64,000 nucleotides of DNA from Planctomycetota bacterium (lineage in GTDB: Bacteria > Planctomycetota > UBA1135 > JADKAF01), in NCBI GenBank assembly GCA_016719295.1, contig JADKAF010000001.1:6138001-6202000 (forward strand), given 5' to 3'. The translations under genes were made by a program, and so were the position numbers. Shown here piece by piece: positions 16,135 through 25,656 of the stretch. Numbering within the stretch: position 1 is the first letter of the stretch; each line of letters begins with the position of its first letter. The notes beneath the pieces were generated by a model, which ran no database searches, was not told where the DNA came from, and worked only from the letters and a program-made list of their open reading frames with translations.

Positions 16135-17865
16135 ATGATCCGCAACTCACTCCGCGCTCTCATCGCGCTCTTCGGCACGGCGGCCCTCGGCCAGCTCGCG
16201 TTCGCCCAAGGCGTCGTCATCAACGAGCTCCAATACGACGACAGCGGCACCGACGACCGCGAGTTCGTCGAGCTCTACAACGCGAGCGCCGCCCCCGTGG
16301 ACATCTCGGGCTGGACGCTCGAGTCCCGCGACGTGAATGGCGCCAACCCGGCGTATGTCGTTCCGGGCTCGACCATCCTGGCGCCGGGGGCGTTCTACGT
16401 CTTCGGGCCGGCGTCCGTGCCGAACGTGAACCAAGTGATCGGCACGACGAACCTCTGGGAGAACGACAACGAGTCGCTGACGCTGCGCGACGCCGCGAGC
16501 CAGGTCATCGACACCTTGGTCTACGAGGCCAACAAGGGCCTCGGCGTCCTGGCTCCTTTCGCCGAGGGCGAGGGCCTCTGGGGCAACTTCACCAGCATCG
16601 ACGCGAACCCGACCTCGTGGAGCCGCGTGCGCGACGGCCACGACACGAACGACAACCGCGACTTCGTGCTGCGGCCGATCACGCCGGGCGCTTCCAACAA
16701 CGTCGCGCAGATCGAGAGGTACTACCAGACCTACGATGCGCTCGCGCCGGGCGGCTCGCTCACCGACATGGTGGGCTCGTTCGTGACCCCGCGCGTGATC
16801 GACCCCACGGCTTCCGGCGGCTCGAACACCGGCGCGATCATCCCTTCTCCGCAGGGCGGCAACGCCGCGGTGTGCTGGGACCCGGCCGGCGGCGGCAACG
16901 CCGCGACCGTCCTCATCGACGGGGAGAACAAGAACCTCTGCGTCGAGCTCTACGCGTACTTCGATGCGACTCCCGAGGTCCCGGGTGAACACGAGACCTG
17001 GTCGATCGGCTTCCAGGGCACGACGGACTCGTTCTTCAATACTCCGGATCCGAGCGAGAACCTCGGCGGCGGCTTGATCGCGAACGGCAACACGGGGATC
17101 TCCTGGACGTACCAGACCACGGACCAGGGCGGCACGCTCTTCCTGATCGACCACGGCAACGGCGCTTGGGGTCCGCTGGCGCAGAACGAGCCGCGCGTCC
17201 ACGCGATGATTCCCGTGCGCACCGGCTTCAACGACGGCTGGCGCCGTCTGCGGCTCCAGATCAGCGGTGACTTCGTCGAAGGCTTCTTCGATGGCCTGCC
17301 CGGCTCCCGCGAGTTCTCGTGGAACTTCCAGCTCCGCACGCCGAACGCTGCGTGGGGCGGCGTGTATCTGGGCTATCGCGAGCTCGTCGCGAACAACGCG
17401 ACGCTGCGCCCGCTCACCTTCGACGCGCTCGACATCCGCACGGGTGCCGCGACCGGCATGCACCTCTTCGGGCAGTCCTCGCCGAACTCCCTCGGCCACG
17501 CGCCGGTCCTGGAGCTCAACAAGTTCGGGCTCTTCGGCGACTCGAATGTCGCGCTGAGGATCCGCAACCTGAAGCCGGGTGCTCCCGCCCAGCTCTTCAT
17601 CGGCTACGTCGCGCTGCCGTTCCCCGTACCGCTCGTCGGCCTCGGCGCGCAGCCGACGACCGAGCTGCTGATCCTCCCGGATCAGAACTTCACGATCGGG
17701 GGCGACATCAACGGGCGCGACGCGGTGATGGGCTACACCATCGCTGCGAACGTCCCCGGCGGCGTCGAGTTCTACGCTCAGGTCTTCGAGCTCGACCTCG
17801 ACCTGCTGCCGACCTACTCGCTGCCGCTCGCGTCCTCGCAGGCGATGCGCATCGTGATCGGCTGA
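16135..17865 (+). CDS. Secreted lamin-tail domain protein, copy 2
   Basis: A 576-residue paralogue of the preceding gene, similar from end to end. It has a signal peptide ending about AFA-Q and a lamin-tail domain (VVINELQYDDSGTDDREFVELYN, VDISGWTL, LAPGAFYVFG). The same WENDNES motif, a central beta region with FNDGWRRLRLQISGDFVEGFF, and the shared C-terminal module (VEFYAQVFELD...ASSQAMRIVIG) follow. With 29 bases between the genes it is almost certainly co-transcribed. The two clearly arose by tandem duplication and have since diverged in the middle. The start is ATG 16135. It ends 18 bases from the convergent glycosyltransferase. Confidence 0.85.
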   Translation: MIRNSLRALIALFGTAALGQLAFAQGVVINELQYDDSGTDDREFVELYNASAAPVDISGWTLESRDVNGANPAYVVPGSTILAPGAFYVFGPASVPNVNQVIGTTNLWENDNESLTLRDAASQVIDTLVYEANKGLGVLAPFAEGEGLWGNFTSIDANPTSWSRVRDGHDTNDNRDFVLRPITPGASNNVAQIERYYQTYDALAPGGSLTDMVGSFVTPRVIDPTASGGSNTGAIIPSPQGGNAAVCWDPAGGGNAATVLIDGENKNLCVELYAYFDATPEVPGEHETWSIGFQGTTDSFFNTPDPSENLGGGLIANGNTGISWTYQTTDQGGTLFLIDHGNGAWGPLAQNEPRVHAMIPVRTGFNDGWRRLRLQISGDFVEGFFDGLPGSREFSWNFQLRTPNAAWGGVYLGYRELVANNATLRPLTFDALDIRTGAATGMHLFGQSSPNSLGHAPVLELNKFGLFGDSNVALRIRNLKPGAPAQLFIGYVALPFPVPLVGLGAQPTTELLILPDQNFTIGGDINGRDAVMGYTIAANVPGGVEFYAQVFELDLDLLPTYSLPLASSQAMRIVIG

Positions 17866-17883
17866 GCGCGAAGCGCGTCCGCG

Positions 17884-19128
17884 TCAGCTCGCGTGCGCCG
17901 AAAGCGGTGCGCGCGAGGAGCGAGCCCCGCTCTCGGCTTCGGCCGGCAGCGGGGCTGCTTCGTCTTCGGCGGGGACGATGTCCTCGCCGAGCGCGCGCGC
18001 GTAGGAGGCGAGATGTCGCGCGGCGCTGCTCCGCCAGGTGAACGCGGCCGCCCGCTGTCGCCCCCAGCGCGCGTAGCGCGTGTGCAGCGCGCGATCCTCG
18101 AGCAAGCGCACCATGGCTTCGGAGATCAGCTCCGGGTCCGGCGCGGGCAGGAGCTCGCCGGCATGACCGACGACCTCGGGGGTGGCGCCGCGATCGAGCG
18201 CGATCACGGGGCAGCCTTGGGCCATCGCCTCGACGACGGTGATCCCGAAGCCCTCGTAGCTCGAGGGCGAGACGAAGAGCGAGGCCGCGCCGTAGAGCGC
18301 GCGCAGATCGCGGTCGGGAAACTCGCGGAGCCAGCGCAGGTGGCGGCTCGCTCGCTGCGCGTACGCGCGCTCGAAGCTCTGGGTCTTCCAGCCCGCGCGA
18401 CCGACGAAGAGGCAGGTCGTGTTCGCCGGCAGGCGCGGCTGCGCGCGCACGAAGGCCTCGAGCACGGCGAGCTGGTTCTTCCGCGGCTGGACGGTGCCGA
18501 GGCAGAGCACGAGCGGGCCGTGGAGGTCCAGCCGTTGCCGCAGCGCGCGCACCTCCTCGGGTTGCGCGGGGCTGAGCAGCGCTTCGGAGACTCCGTTGTA
18601 GACGACGTCGATGCGGTCCGCGGACACGCCGAGCACGTCGACGAGGTCGCGCGCCGTCGTGCGCGAGACGGCGATCAGGCGCTCCGCTCGCGTGCAGGCG
18701 GTCGCGATGGCGCGGCGCAGGTAACGCCCCGAGAGCTCCGAGAAGGTCTCCGGCTGCAGGAATGGCGCGAGGTCGTGGATCGTGCTCACCGCCGCGCAGG
18801 GCAGGCCGCTCGGCAGCGAGTTCTTCGTGCCGTGGTAGAGATCGCTGCGCGCGGCGCGCAGCGCTCGCGGGATCGCGAAGCGCTCGGCGAGCGGGCGGAG
18901 CACGGGGTGAGGGAGCGGCAGCGCGCGGCTCCGCATCCAGCCAGGTGCGCTCTCCGGCAGCAGCGCCTGGGGCCGATCGGAGAGGACGAGCAGCTCGGCC
19001 CAGGACGGGGGATGCGCGGCCCAGGCCCGCAGCAGCTCCAGCGCGTAGGTGCGCGGTCCGCCTTGGGCTCCGCCGATGGCGCCGAAGGCGATCCGGCGAC
19101 CTGCGAGCAGCTCATGATGGGGAGTCAT
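17884..19128 (-). CDS. GT4 family glycosyltransferase
   Basis: A 414-residue GT-B glycosyltransferase of family 4. The N-terminal acceptor half contains AFGAIGGAQGGPRTYALELLR, a glycine loop typical of family openings, then LYHGTKNSLPS and VSTIHDLAPFL. The C-terminal donor half has LVLCLGTVQPRKNQLAVLEAF and SPSSYEGFGITVVEAMAQG, which includes the EGFGITVVE (E-x7-E) nucleotide-sugar site. Related enzymes transfer mannose, rhamnose or similar sugars during surface polysaccharide assembly. There is no membrane segment. The C-terminal ~35 residues are a low-complexity acidic/Ala tail. It diverges from the TMTC-like gene; a shared 128-base promoter region lies between them. Confidence 0.88.
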   Translation of the reverse strand: MTPHHELLAGRRIAFGAIGGAQGGPRTYALELLRAWAAHPPSWAELLVLSDRPQALLPESAPGWMRSRALPLPHPVLRPLAERFAIPRALRAARSDLYHGTKNSLPSGLPCAAVSTIHDLAPFLQPETFSELSGRYLRRAIATACTRAERLIAVSRTTARDLVDVLGVSADRIDVVYNGVSEALLSPAQPEEVRALRQRLDLHGPLVLCLGTVQPRKNQLAVLEAFVRAQPRLPANTTCLFVGRAGWKTQSFERAYAQRASRHLRWLREFPDRDLRALYGAASLFVSPSSYEGFGITVVEAMAQGCPVIALDRGATPEVVGHAGELLPAPDPELISEAMVRLLEDRALHTRYARWGRQRAAAFTWRSSAARHLASYARALGEDIVPAEDEAAPLPAEAESGARSSRAPLSAHAS

Positions 19129-19256
19129 CGGGGGGGGGACCGACGAGCCCGCCGGTCACGACAGTGCCATCGGCTGCGAGGCGCCGCGCCTTGACCCTTC
19201 GTTCGTTCGGCGAGTTCAAGTCGCGCACCCTGAGCACCGATCCAGCGCTAGCTCGC

Positions 19257-21005
19257 ATGCCCGGGAGGGCCGCAGCGGTGGAGAGTCCCTCGACGAAGCG
19301 TTGGTTCCTGCTCGTGCTCGCGCTCGCCCTCGGCGCGCACTTCCTCGGCCTGTTCGGCACGTGGCACTACGACGACTTCCACACCATCGTGCAGAACACG
19401 AACCTCGACGACCCGCGCAGCCTCGGCGGGTTCTTCGTCGACAAGCGGCTCTGCTCGCAGGATCCGGCGTCGGGGATGTACCGCCCGATGCTCTTCCTCA
19501 GCTTCGCGCTGAACAAGCACCTCTGCGGGCGCGAGGCGTGGGGGTTCCTGCTCGGGAACCTCGCGATCCACGTGGCCTGCGCGGGGCTCGCGTTCGCTCT
19601 CGCGCGCGAGCTCGCGCGGCGCGCCGGCGGTGATCGCGCACGGGCCTGCCTCGTCGCGACCTGCGTGGGTACGCTCTATGCGATTCATCCGCTCCTCAAC
19701 GAAGGCGTGAGCTACGTGAGCGCGCGCTCCACGACGCTCGCGACCATGTTCGTGCTCGGCAGCATGCTCTGCGCCGTGCGCGCCGCGCTCGTCGAGAAGC
19801 CGCGCTGGGATCTCGCCGCGGCGGCCTGGCTGCTCGCGGCGGCGGGCTGCTTCACCAAGGAGATCGCGGTGATGGCGCCGCTGCTCTTCGCGTCGATCGC
19901 GCTCGCCCTGGCCTCGCGGGAGCAGCGCCGCGCCGCCGCGGTCCTCTGCTTAGGCCTCTTCGCGGCGGTGGCGATCTTCCTCGTCGTGCGCGGCGCCGTC
20001 GGCGGCGGAGAGCTGCCGCGCGTCTCTACCTCGGTGGAGGCCACGGACGCATTCCGCGGGAGCGGACGCTCCGCGTGGGTGAATCTGCTGACGCAGGTCG
20101 TCGTCGTCGCGCGCTACCTCGGGCTCTTCTTCTGGCCCGCCGGCCTCTCTCTCGATCACGAGGCACGGGTCATCACCTCGCTCGGCGATCCGATCTTCCT
20201 CGCCGCTCTCGCGCTGCTCGGCGGGCTCAGCGTCGCCGCGCTGCGTGCGCCGCGCCGCCGCCCGCTTGCGGCCGCCGGCTGGCTCTGGTTCGCCTTCGCG
20301 CTCGCGCCGACCTCCTCGATCCTGCCGCTCAACGTGCTCATGAACGAGCACCGGCTCTACCTGCCGGCGTTCGGGGTCTTCCTCTGGAGCTCCTGGGCGC
20401 TAGCGCCTTGGCTCGAGCGCGCCTTCGCGGGAGCGCGCGCGGGAGCGCTCGCGCCGCGCCTCGCGCTCTGCCTCCTCGTGCTCGTCTGCGCGGGGCTCGG
20501 CGCGCGCACGGTGGCGCGCAAGCTCGACTTCCATACCGCCGAGCGCCAGTGGGCTTCGGCGGTCGCCGTGAGCCCCGGCTCGCCGATCGCGCGCCTCGGG
20601 CTCGGCAACGAGCTCGCGCTGCGCGGCGACCTTCGCGGCGCCGCCGAGCACTTCGAAGCCGTCGTGGCGATCGACCCACGGCACGACGCGGGCCGTATCA
20701 ACCTCGCCGAGTGCCTGCTGCGCCGCTACGAGGAGGAACGCGATCGCGTATCCCTCGAGCGCGGCATCGAGCTCCTCGACCAGCTCGTCGAGCAACGCAG
20801 CGACAGCAGCCTCATCGCACTGAAAGCCGCGCGCGCCTACCAGCTGCGCTTCCTCGCGACCGACGCGGAGAGCGATCGCGAGTCGGCCGACGGACACGTG
20901 CGCGCGGTGCTGCGCCGAGATCCCGCGCATGCCGGGGCACGCGACACCGAGAAGCGCTTCGCTCGCGAGCGCGCCGAGGCGCGGGGCACGGCGGAAGCGC
21001 GCTGA
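19257..21005 (+). CDS. TMTC-like membrane protein with TPR repeats
   Basis: A 582-residue protein with about ten membrane helices followed by a soluble C-terminal region (from ~430). The layout resembles TMTC/PMT-superfamily O-mannosyltransferases. It has an early acidic motif after the first helix (HYDDFHTIVQNTNLDD) and a MYRPMLFLSFALNKHLCG loop. IHPLLNEGVSYVSARSTTLA, AGCFTKEIAVMAPLL and NEHRLYLPAFG also match that family's conserved loops. The tail contains at least two TPR-like helices (PIARLGLGNELALRGDLRGAAEHFEAVVAIDP). Such proteins are thought to transfer sugar from lipid carriers to exported proteins; the exact reaction here is inferred. Start ATG 19257 avoids a long unlikely extension. 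Confidence 0.82.
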   Translation: MPGRAAAVESPSTKRWFLLVLALALGAHFLGLFGTWHYDDFHTIVQNTNLDDPRSLGGFFVDKRLCSQDPASGMYRPMLFLSFALNKHLCGREAWGFLLGNLAIHVACAGLAFALARELARRAGGDRARACLVATCVGTLYAIHPLLNEGVSYVSARSTTLATMFVLGSMLCAVRAALVEKPRWDLAAAAWLLAAAGCFTKEIAVMAPLLFASIALALASREQRRAAAVLCLGLFAAVAIFLVVRGAVGGGELPRVSTSVEATDAFRGSGRSAWVNLLTQVVVVARYLGLFFWPAGLSLDHEARVITSLGDPIFLAALALLGGLSVAALRAPRRRPLAAAGWLWFAFALAPTSSILPLNVLMNEHRLYLPAFGVFLWSSWALAPWLERAFAGARAGALAPRLALCLLVLVCAGLGARTVARKLDFHTAERQWASAVAVSPGSPIARLGLGNELALRGDLRGAAEHFEAVVAIDPRHDAGRINLAECLLRRYEEERDRVSLERGIELLDQLVEQRSDSSLIALKAARAYQLRFLATDAESDRESADGHVRAVLRRDPAHAGARDTEKRFARERAEARGTAEAR

Positions 21006-21049
21006 GCGCGCGCCGGCGCGTTGCTGCGAGCGGCGCCGAGGGATCGGCG

Positions 21050-22534
21050 CTACTCGTCCTCATGCGCGTCGCACGGCCCGCAGGGCAGAGCGGCCAGCGC
21101 TTCGAACGCCACCTCGCGCTCTTCCTCGGCGCTCGTCGCGAGCGCGGCGTCGAGCAGCTTCACCACGCGGCGCTCGCCGTGCTCGCGTGCGCCGAGATCG
21201 AGGCGCACGCGTTCGTCCGCGGGCAGCGCGCGGCCGGAGGCATCGCGCTGGAGCTCGATGCGCGGGCGATCGACGGCGCTCCCGGCCGCGATCACCAGGC
21301 CCTGCTCACCGGTGTCGAGCTCGACGTGGCTGCCGGGCGGATAGAAGCCCAGCGTACGCACGAGCGCCGCCAGCGCGCGCGGGTCGAGAGCGCCGCGATC
21401 CGCGAGCAGGATCTCGTAGGCGCGCTGCGGAGAGAGCGCGCGCTTGTACGGACGAGCCGCGGTCAGCGCTTCGAAGATGTCGCACACCTGGATCAGCGCC
21501 GTGAGCTGGCTCCGCACCGCCCACGGGCGATGCGCGGGATACCCACCGCCGTCGTGGCGCAGGTGGTGTCCCCAGGCCGCACCGATCGCCATCTGCCCGG
21601 CGCTCGCGCTCTCGAGCAAGAGCTCGGCCCCGAGCTGGGGGTGACGCTTCATGATCCGCCGCTCCTCGTCGTCGAGCGCCGCGGGCTTGAAGAGGATCTC
21701 CTCGGGGATCAGCGCCTTGCCGACATCGTGCAGCAGGCCCGCGGCGCCGAGCTCGGTGAGCGTCCGCTCGTCGAAGCCGTGCGCGTGGCCGACCAGCACC
21801 GCGAGCGTCGCGACGCGTACCGAGTGCCCCACGGTGAACGAGTCGTAGTCCGAGTAACGCACGAGCTGCAGCAAGTCGCGGAAGTCTCCGCGCACGGCGC
21901 GCTGGAGCTTCTCGCTCGCGCTGCGGGCGCTGTCGACGCCGACGTCGCTCCCGGAAGCGCCGCGCAGATGCGCTTCCTCGACGGTCCCGAAGAGCTGCTG
22001 GTAGACCGGCACGAGCGGCTCGTCGCTGGGTTCGCCCGTCGCGTCATCGGTCTCGACGCTGGAGAAGTACTTCTGTCCCAACCACTCCGGGGACGCATAG
22101 GGCGCGGAGAGCTCGAGGTGGAGCGCGTGGCAGCTGCGCAGGCGTTCGCGCGCTTCGCGCAGATCGCGCGCGGACTCGCCGCTGCCGCGCACGGGCTCGA
22201 GCAGCTCGAGCAGCTCTTCGGCGCGCGTGCCACGGCGGAAGAGCACACCGCCGCTGCCCAGCGCTTCGAGCTGCTCGATCAAGCGCTTCGCGACGATGGT
22301 GGAGCCGACGAGCGCGCGTCCGTCGTGGATGAGCTTCCCGCCGGCGAGCCCGAGGAAGAAGGTCGTGCGCTGCGGCGCTACGAGCAGCACCTCGAGCCGC
22401 CGGCAGAACTCCTCGGCCAGGGCCGCGACGCGCGGGTGCTCGCGGAAGTAGATGCGTCGATAGCTCGCGGCGTGACCGAGCACGCCGATCGCATCCTCGA
22501 ACCCGGGGCTCGTGAGATCGCGGCGCTCATCCAT
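21050..22534 (-). CDS. HD-GYP domain protein (cyclic-di-GMP phosphodiesterase family)
   Basis: A 494-residue soluble protein. Residues ~15-115 are a small alpha/beta module (FREHPRVAALAEEF ... LHDGRAL-like strand ... RAEELLELLEPV) that also occurs in the neighbouring upstream gene. Residues ~240-390 are an HD-GYP domain with metal and catalytic motifs intact: VGHSVRVATLAVLVG, GLLHDVGKALIPEE, MKRHPQLGAELL, HHLRHDGGGYP, QVCDIFEALTAARPYK. HD-GYP enzymes hydrolyse cyclic-di-GMP or related dinucleotides. The last ~100 residues are a beta-rich domain beginning PPGSHVELDTGEQGLV. Start ATG 22534 overlaps the preceding gene by 8 bases, so the two are co-translated. Specificity is not provable here. 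Confidence 0.9.
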   Translation of the reverse strand: MDERRDLTSPGFEDAIGVLGHAASYRRIYFREHPRVAALAEEFCRRLEVLLVAPQRTTFFLGLAGGKLIHDGRALVGSTIVAKRLIEQLEALGSGGVLFRRGTRAEELLELLEPVRGSGESARDLREARERLRSCHALHLELSAPYASPEWLGQKYFSSVETDDATGEPSDEPLVPVYQQLFGTVEEAHLRGASGSDVGVDSARSASEKLQRAVRGDFRDLLQLVRYSDYDSFTVGHSVRVATLAVLVGHAHGFDERTLTELGAAGLLHDVGKALIPEEILFKPAALDDEERRIMKRHPQLGAELLLESASAGQMAIGAAWGHHLRHDGGGYPAHRPWAVRSQLTALIQVCDIFEALTAARPYKRALSPQRAYEILLADRGALDPRALAALVRTLGFYPPGSHVELDTGEQGLVIAAGSAVDRPRIELQRDASGRALPADERVRLDLGAREHGERRVVKLLDAALATSAEEEREVAFEALAALPCGPCDAHEDE

Positions 22535-24488
22535 GCGTCGCTCTCGTGAGCTGCTGCAGCGCCGCGCTCGCGCGTCGGCGCAGCTCCGGTGTCCAGGTGT
22601 AGCGGAGCAGGTGCTCGCGCTCCGAGCGGATGCGCTGCAGCAGCGCGCGGCTCTCGGGCGTCTCCTCGGTGCCGAGGGCATCGATCGCGGGGCCGACCCA
22701 GCCCTCCTCGCGGCGCGAGGAGGGCAAGCGCTCGAGCAGCGTGGTGAGGCAATGCACCGCGCAGCGTCGCAGCGCCGGCGAAGGCTCTGGCTGCGTTTCG
22801 GCGAGCAAGGTCGCGAGCAGGCGATCGGCGAGAGGCGAAGAGGGCGGCAGGGCCGATAGGGCCTCGGCGATCGGCGTGGGCTGAGCCGCACGCGCGAACG
22901 CCTTCAGCAGCGTGCTCGCGCAGGAGCCGCTGCGATCGCGTGCGCGCAGCCGCTGAAGGACGGGGAAGAGCGCGCGAGAAGGCGGCTGCAGCAAGGCGCT
23001 CTCCACATCGAGCGGGCTCTTCTCGAGGAGCTGCGCCGCGCGTGCCAACGCCGCTTCGGGGTCCTGCTGCGGCGGGCGCTTCGCGAGCGCCCTCGCGCGC
23101 TCGCCGAGCGCGGCTTCGGGCAGCGCGCGCTCCACGCCGAGCCAGCGCACGAGGTGCGGCCAGAGTGCGGCTTGCAGCGCGGGATCGCGGTCTTCCTCCA
23201 GGCTCTCGACGAGGAGCTTCCAGGGCGTCGCGGGCTGCGCGCCGCGCAGCACGTGGAGCACGGCGGGAAGCACGAGATCGAGCCGTTGCGTCGGGCCGCG
23301 CCTCGCCGCGTCGCGCAGCGCGGCTCCGAGCAGCGCGAGCTCCGGAGCCGAGGCTCGGGCGCGCAAGCTCGCCCGCAGCCGCGTCTCGATCGCGCCGCGG
23401 ATCTGCGGCGCGGAGTCGGTGACCCAGAGGAGATGCAGCGCGAGACTCTGGGCCTCGAGACGCGTCTCCTGCTCTTCTGCTCGCAGTGGCGGCGCGCCCG
23501 CGATGGCGCTCTCGAGCTCGCGGCAGATCTCCGCCGGATCGACGAGCGGCTCGGGCTCCGCGACCGCCGCGAACTGGCTCGGGCGGGCCTCGCTCTTGCG
23601 TCCGAGGTCGGGCCAGGCCTCGTGAAGGACCTCGAGCAGAATCGCCATCGACTCCTCGTCCGCGGCGAGCGCCGCCGCGATCTCGGTCGCGCGCAGCGCG
23701 CCGCGCAGCTCCTCTTCGTGGAAGTCGCGCTGGAGAAGCACGCCGAGGTTCTCGCGCAGCGCGCTCGTGCAGAGCTCGAGCACGTCCAGGAGGCCTCGAT
23801 CGGTCTCCCTCGTCGCCGCGCGTTCGATGCCGGGCCGCTCCTCGGCCGCGCGCACCAGAGCCTCCTTCAGCGCTTCGCGCGCGCGCAGCGTCCGATCCGA
23901 GTCCGCCGGCGCGCCGTCGTGCTGCAGCTTGCCGGCGGCTTCGCTCAGGAGCTCGCGCAGGCGCTTCGGAGAGAGCACGGCACCGTCCCGTCTCCCGAAC
24001 GCGCGCCAGCGCAGGCGCAGGCTCGCGGGGAACGGCTCGGGAACCGCGCTAGCGCCCAGCGAGTGGCCTTGCTGTGCGCGGCGGGCGAGCTCGGCGAGGA
24101 AGCGCAGGAGCTCGTGCAGCTCGCGGTCCTCGGCTCCGCGCGCGATCGCGATCTCGGCGATGCCGAGCGGAGCCACGATCTCGTGCAATCGCCGGGCCTC
24201 GGGGTCCGCGAGCGCGATCGTGGCGCCGGCGAGGTGCAATGCGTCGTCGGCGAAGCCGATGCGGAGCCAGCCATCGCCATCGCAGAGGCGCAGGAAGCGC
24301 GGCCGCCATTCCGCGATCGCCGCGCCGAAGCGCGGGTGATCCGCAGCGTAGAGCGCACCCACGCGGGCCAGGCGGTGGAGTCCACCCACGAGAGCGCGCG
24401 CATCGACGGCGACCTGGCCGGGCCGTGGAATGCTCTCTGTCGTCGCCTCGAGGGCCAAGAACCTCTCCCTCCGCCCGCCGGCGATCAC
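22527..24488 (-). CDS. Helical-repeat protein coupled to HD-GYP gene
   Basis: A 653-residue soluble protein without a named family. Residues ~30-130 (ALYAADHPRFGAAIAEW ... DDALHLAGATIALAD ... DRELHELLRFLAEL) match in pattern the N-terminal module of the HD-GYP protein encoded next. The rest is Ala/Leu/Arg-rich and predicted to form HEAT-like helical repeats, ending with LLRYTWTPELRRRASAALQQL. No catalytic motif is seen. The start used is GTG 24488, which is uncertain. The stop overlaps the HD-GYP start by 8 bases, a strong sign of joint function. I infer a scaffold or sensor that works with the phosphodiesterase. Confidence 0.7.
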   Translation of the reverse strand: MIAGGRRERFLALEATTESIPRPGQVAVDARALVGGLHRLARVGALYAADHPRFGAAIAEWRPRFLRLCDGDGWLRIGFADDALHLAGATIALADPEARRLHEIVAPLGIAEIAIARGAEDRELHELLRFLAELARRAQQGHSLGASAVPEPFPASLRLRWRAFGRRDGAVLSPKRLRELLSEAAGKLQHDGAPADSDRTLRAREALKEALVRAAEERPGIERAATRETDRGLLDVLELCTSALRENLGVLLQRDFHEEELRGALRATEIAAALAADEESMAILLEVLHEAWPDLGRKSEARPSQFAAVAEPEPLVDPAEICRELESAIAGAPPLRAEEQETRLEAQSLALHLLWVTDSAPQIRGAIETRLRASLRARASAPELALLGAALRDAARRGPTQRLDLVLPAVLHVLRGAQPATPWKLLVESLEEDRDPALQAALWPHLVRWLGVERALPEAALGERARALAKRPPQQDPEAALARAAQLLEKSPLDVESALLQPPSRALFPVLQRLRARDRSGSCASTLLKAFARAAQPTPIAEALSALPPSSPLADRLLATLLAETQPEPSPALRRCAVHCLTTLLERLPSSRREEGWVGPAIDALGTEETPESRALLQRIRSEREHLLRYTWTPELRRRASAALQQLTRATHG

Positions 24489-24624
24489 CGGCGAGCGCTC
24501 TATCTCTCTGCGCTCTCCTTCGGTCGAGGACGGAAGCGGACTTGAGGTGGCGCAGGCAGAGGGCGCCGCGCGCGCCGGCCTCGCCTTCCGGAGCTCGAAG
24601 CTCTTTTCTCAGCAGCTCCGCAGC

Positions 24625-25656
24625 TCAGCGGCGCCGCTCGCGCGCGGCCACTCCGCGCGCGGCGGCGCGCCAGCGCTGCGCTTCCTGCACGGCGCGCTCG
24701 AGGTCGAGCTGCCGCCAGCGCTCGAGCTGTGTCTCCGAGGCCCCGCCTCGCCGCGCCCAATCCTCGAGCCGCCGCCACACCTGGCGCCGCAGCTCCTCGC
24801 GCCGCGCATCGGGAGCGAGCGACGAGAGGGCGCGCAGCTCGGGCAGCGTCGGCAGCAGGTGCGCTGGGAACGCCGGGGGCAGATGGGCCAGCGCGCGCTG
24901 CACGCGCTCGCGCGCGGTGCGCAACGCGGTCAGCGCGGCGCGCTCGTCGAGCTCGTCCACGCGCTGCCACGAAGGCTCGGGGAAGAGCTCGGGCCGCTGC
25001 GCGACGAGCCCGCGGAGGCGCGTCACGGCGCTGCGCTTCGCCGCGCTGCGCAGCGCGGGGAGACGCTCCTCCAGCGGCAGCGCCGCGATCTCCTCGGCGG
25101 TCCGGCGATCGAGCAGGCCCTCGCGCGTCCAGCGGTCCAGGCTGCGTCGAGCGCTGACTTGCGCCTGCTCGCGCAGCGCCTGCGCCAAAGCGCGGCTGCG
25201 CTCGGCGCCCTTCAGCTCGCGCAGCCTCAGCCATTCGGCCTCGCTCAAGCGCTCGCGCAGCGCGCGCAGCTCGCTCTCGAGGCGCTGCTCGAGCAGCTTC
25301 CGCAGCTCGAGCTTGCGCTCGCTCTCCGGCAGGGCGCGCAAGGCGCGGAGCTTCTCGGGCTCGAAGGACTGCAGCTCTTCGATCATGCGCCGCGAGCGCA
25401 GGTCGAGCACCTCGGCGCGCGCGAGGACCCGATCGCGTTCGACCGGGCTGGCGCGGCGCAGCGCATCGAAGCGCCGCAGCAGCTCGCCGCGCTCTTCGCG
25501 CGAGAGGCGGTCCCACTCGCGGCGAGCCTCCGCGAGGCGCGTATCCGTCGCTTCGCGCGCCGGCTCCTGCGCGTGCAGCGCGGCCGTCGCGAACGCGAGG
25601 AGCGCCGCGGCGAGCAGCGCGAGCCAGCGGCAGCTCAGAGGCATCGGAGCGCTCAT
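24625..25656 (-). CDS. Secreted helical protein in ECF sigma operon (DUF3106-like)
   Basis: A 343-residue exported protein with a signal peptide (LALLAAALLAFATAALHAQ). The mature part is almost wholly charged alpha-helix, very rich in Arg, Glu and Leu, with short WDRLSREERGELLRRFDAL and LRALRALPESERKLELRKLL repeats. They resemble DUF3106 and related periplasmic helical proteins found beside ECF sigma genes. Its ATG at 25656 immediately abuts the stop of the membrane regulator (TAG at 25657-25659). It is therefore the last gene of a three-gene operon led by the sigma factor. A periplasmic sensor or stress-binding role, like a CpxP-type protein, is an inference. Confidence 0.72.
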   Translation of the reverse strand: MSAPMPLSCRWLALLAAALLAFATAALHAQEPAREATDTRLAEARREWDRLSREERGELLRRFDALRRASPVERDRVLARAEVLDLRSRRMIEELQSFEPEKLRALRALPESERKLELRKLLEQRLESELRALRERLSEAEWLRLRELKGAERSRALAQALREQAQVSARRSLDRWTREGLLDRRTAEEIAALPLEERLPALRSAAKRSAVTRLRGLVAQRPELFPEPSWQRVDELDERAALTALRTARERVQRALAHLPPAFPAHLLPTLPELRALSSLAPDARREELRRQVWRRLEDWARRGGASETQLERWRQLDLERAVQEAQRWRAAARGVAARERRR

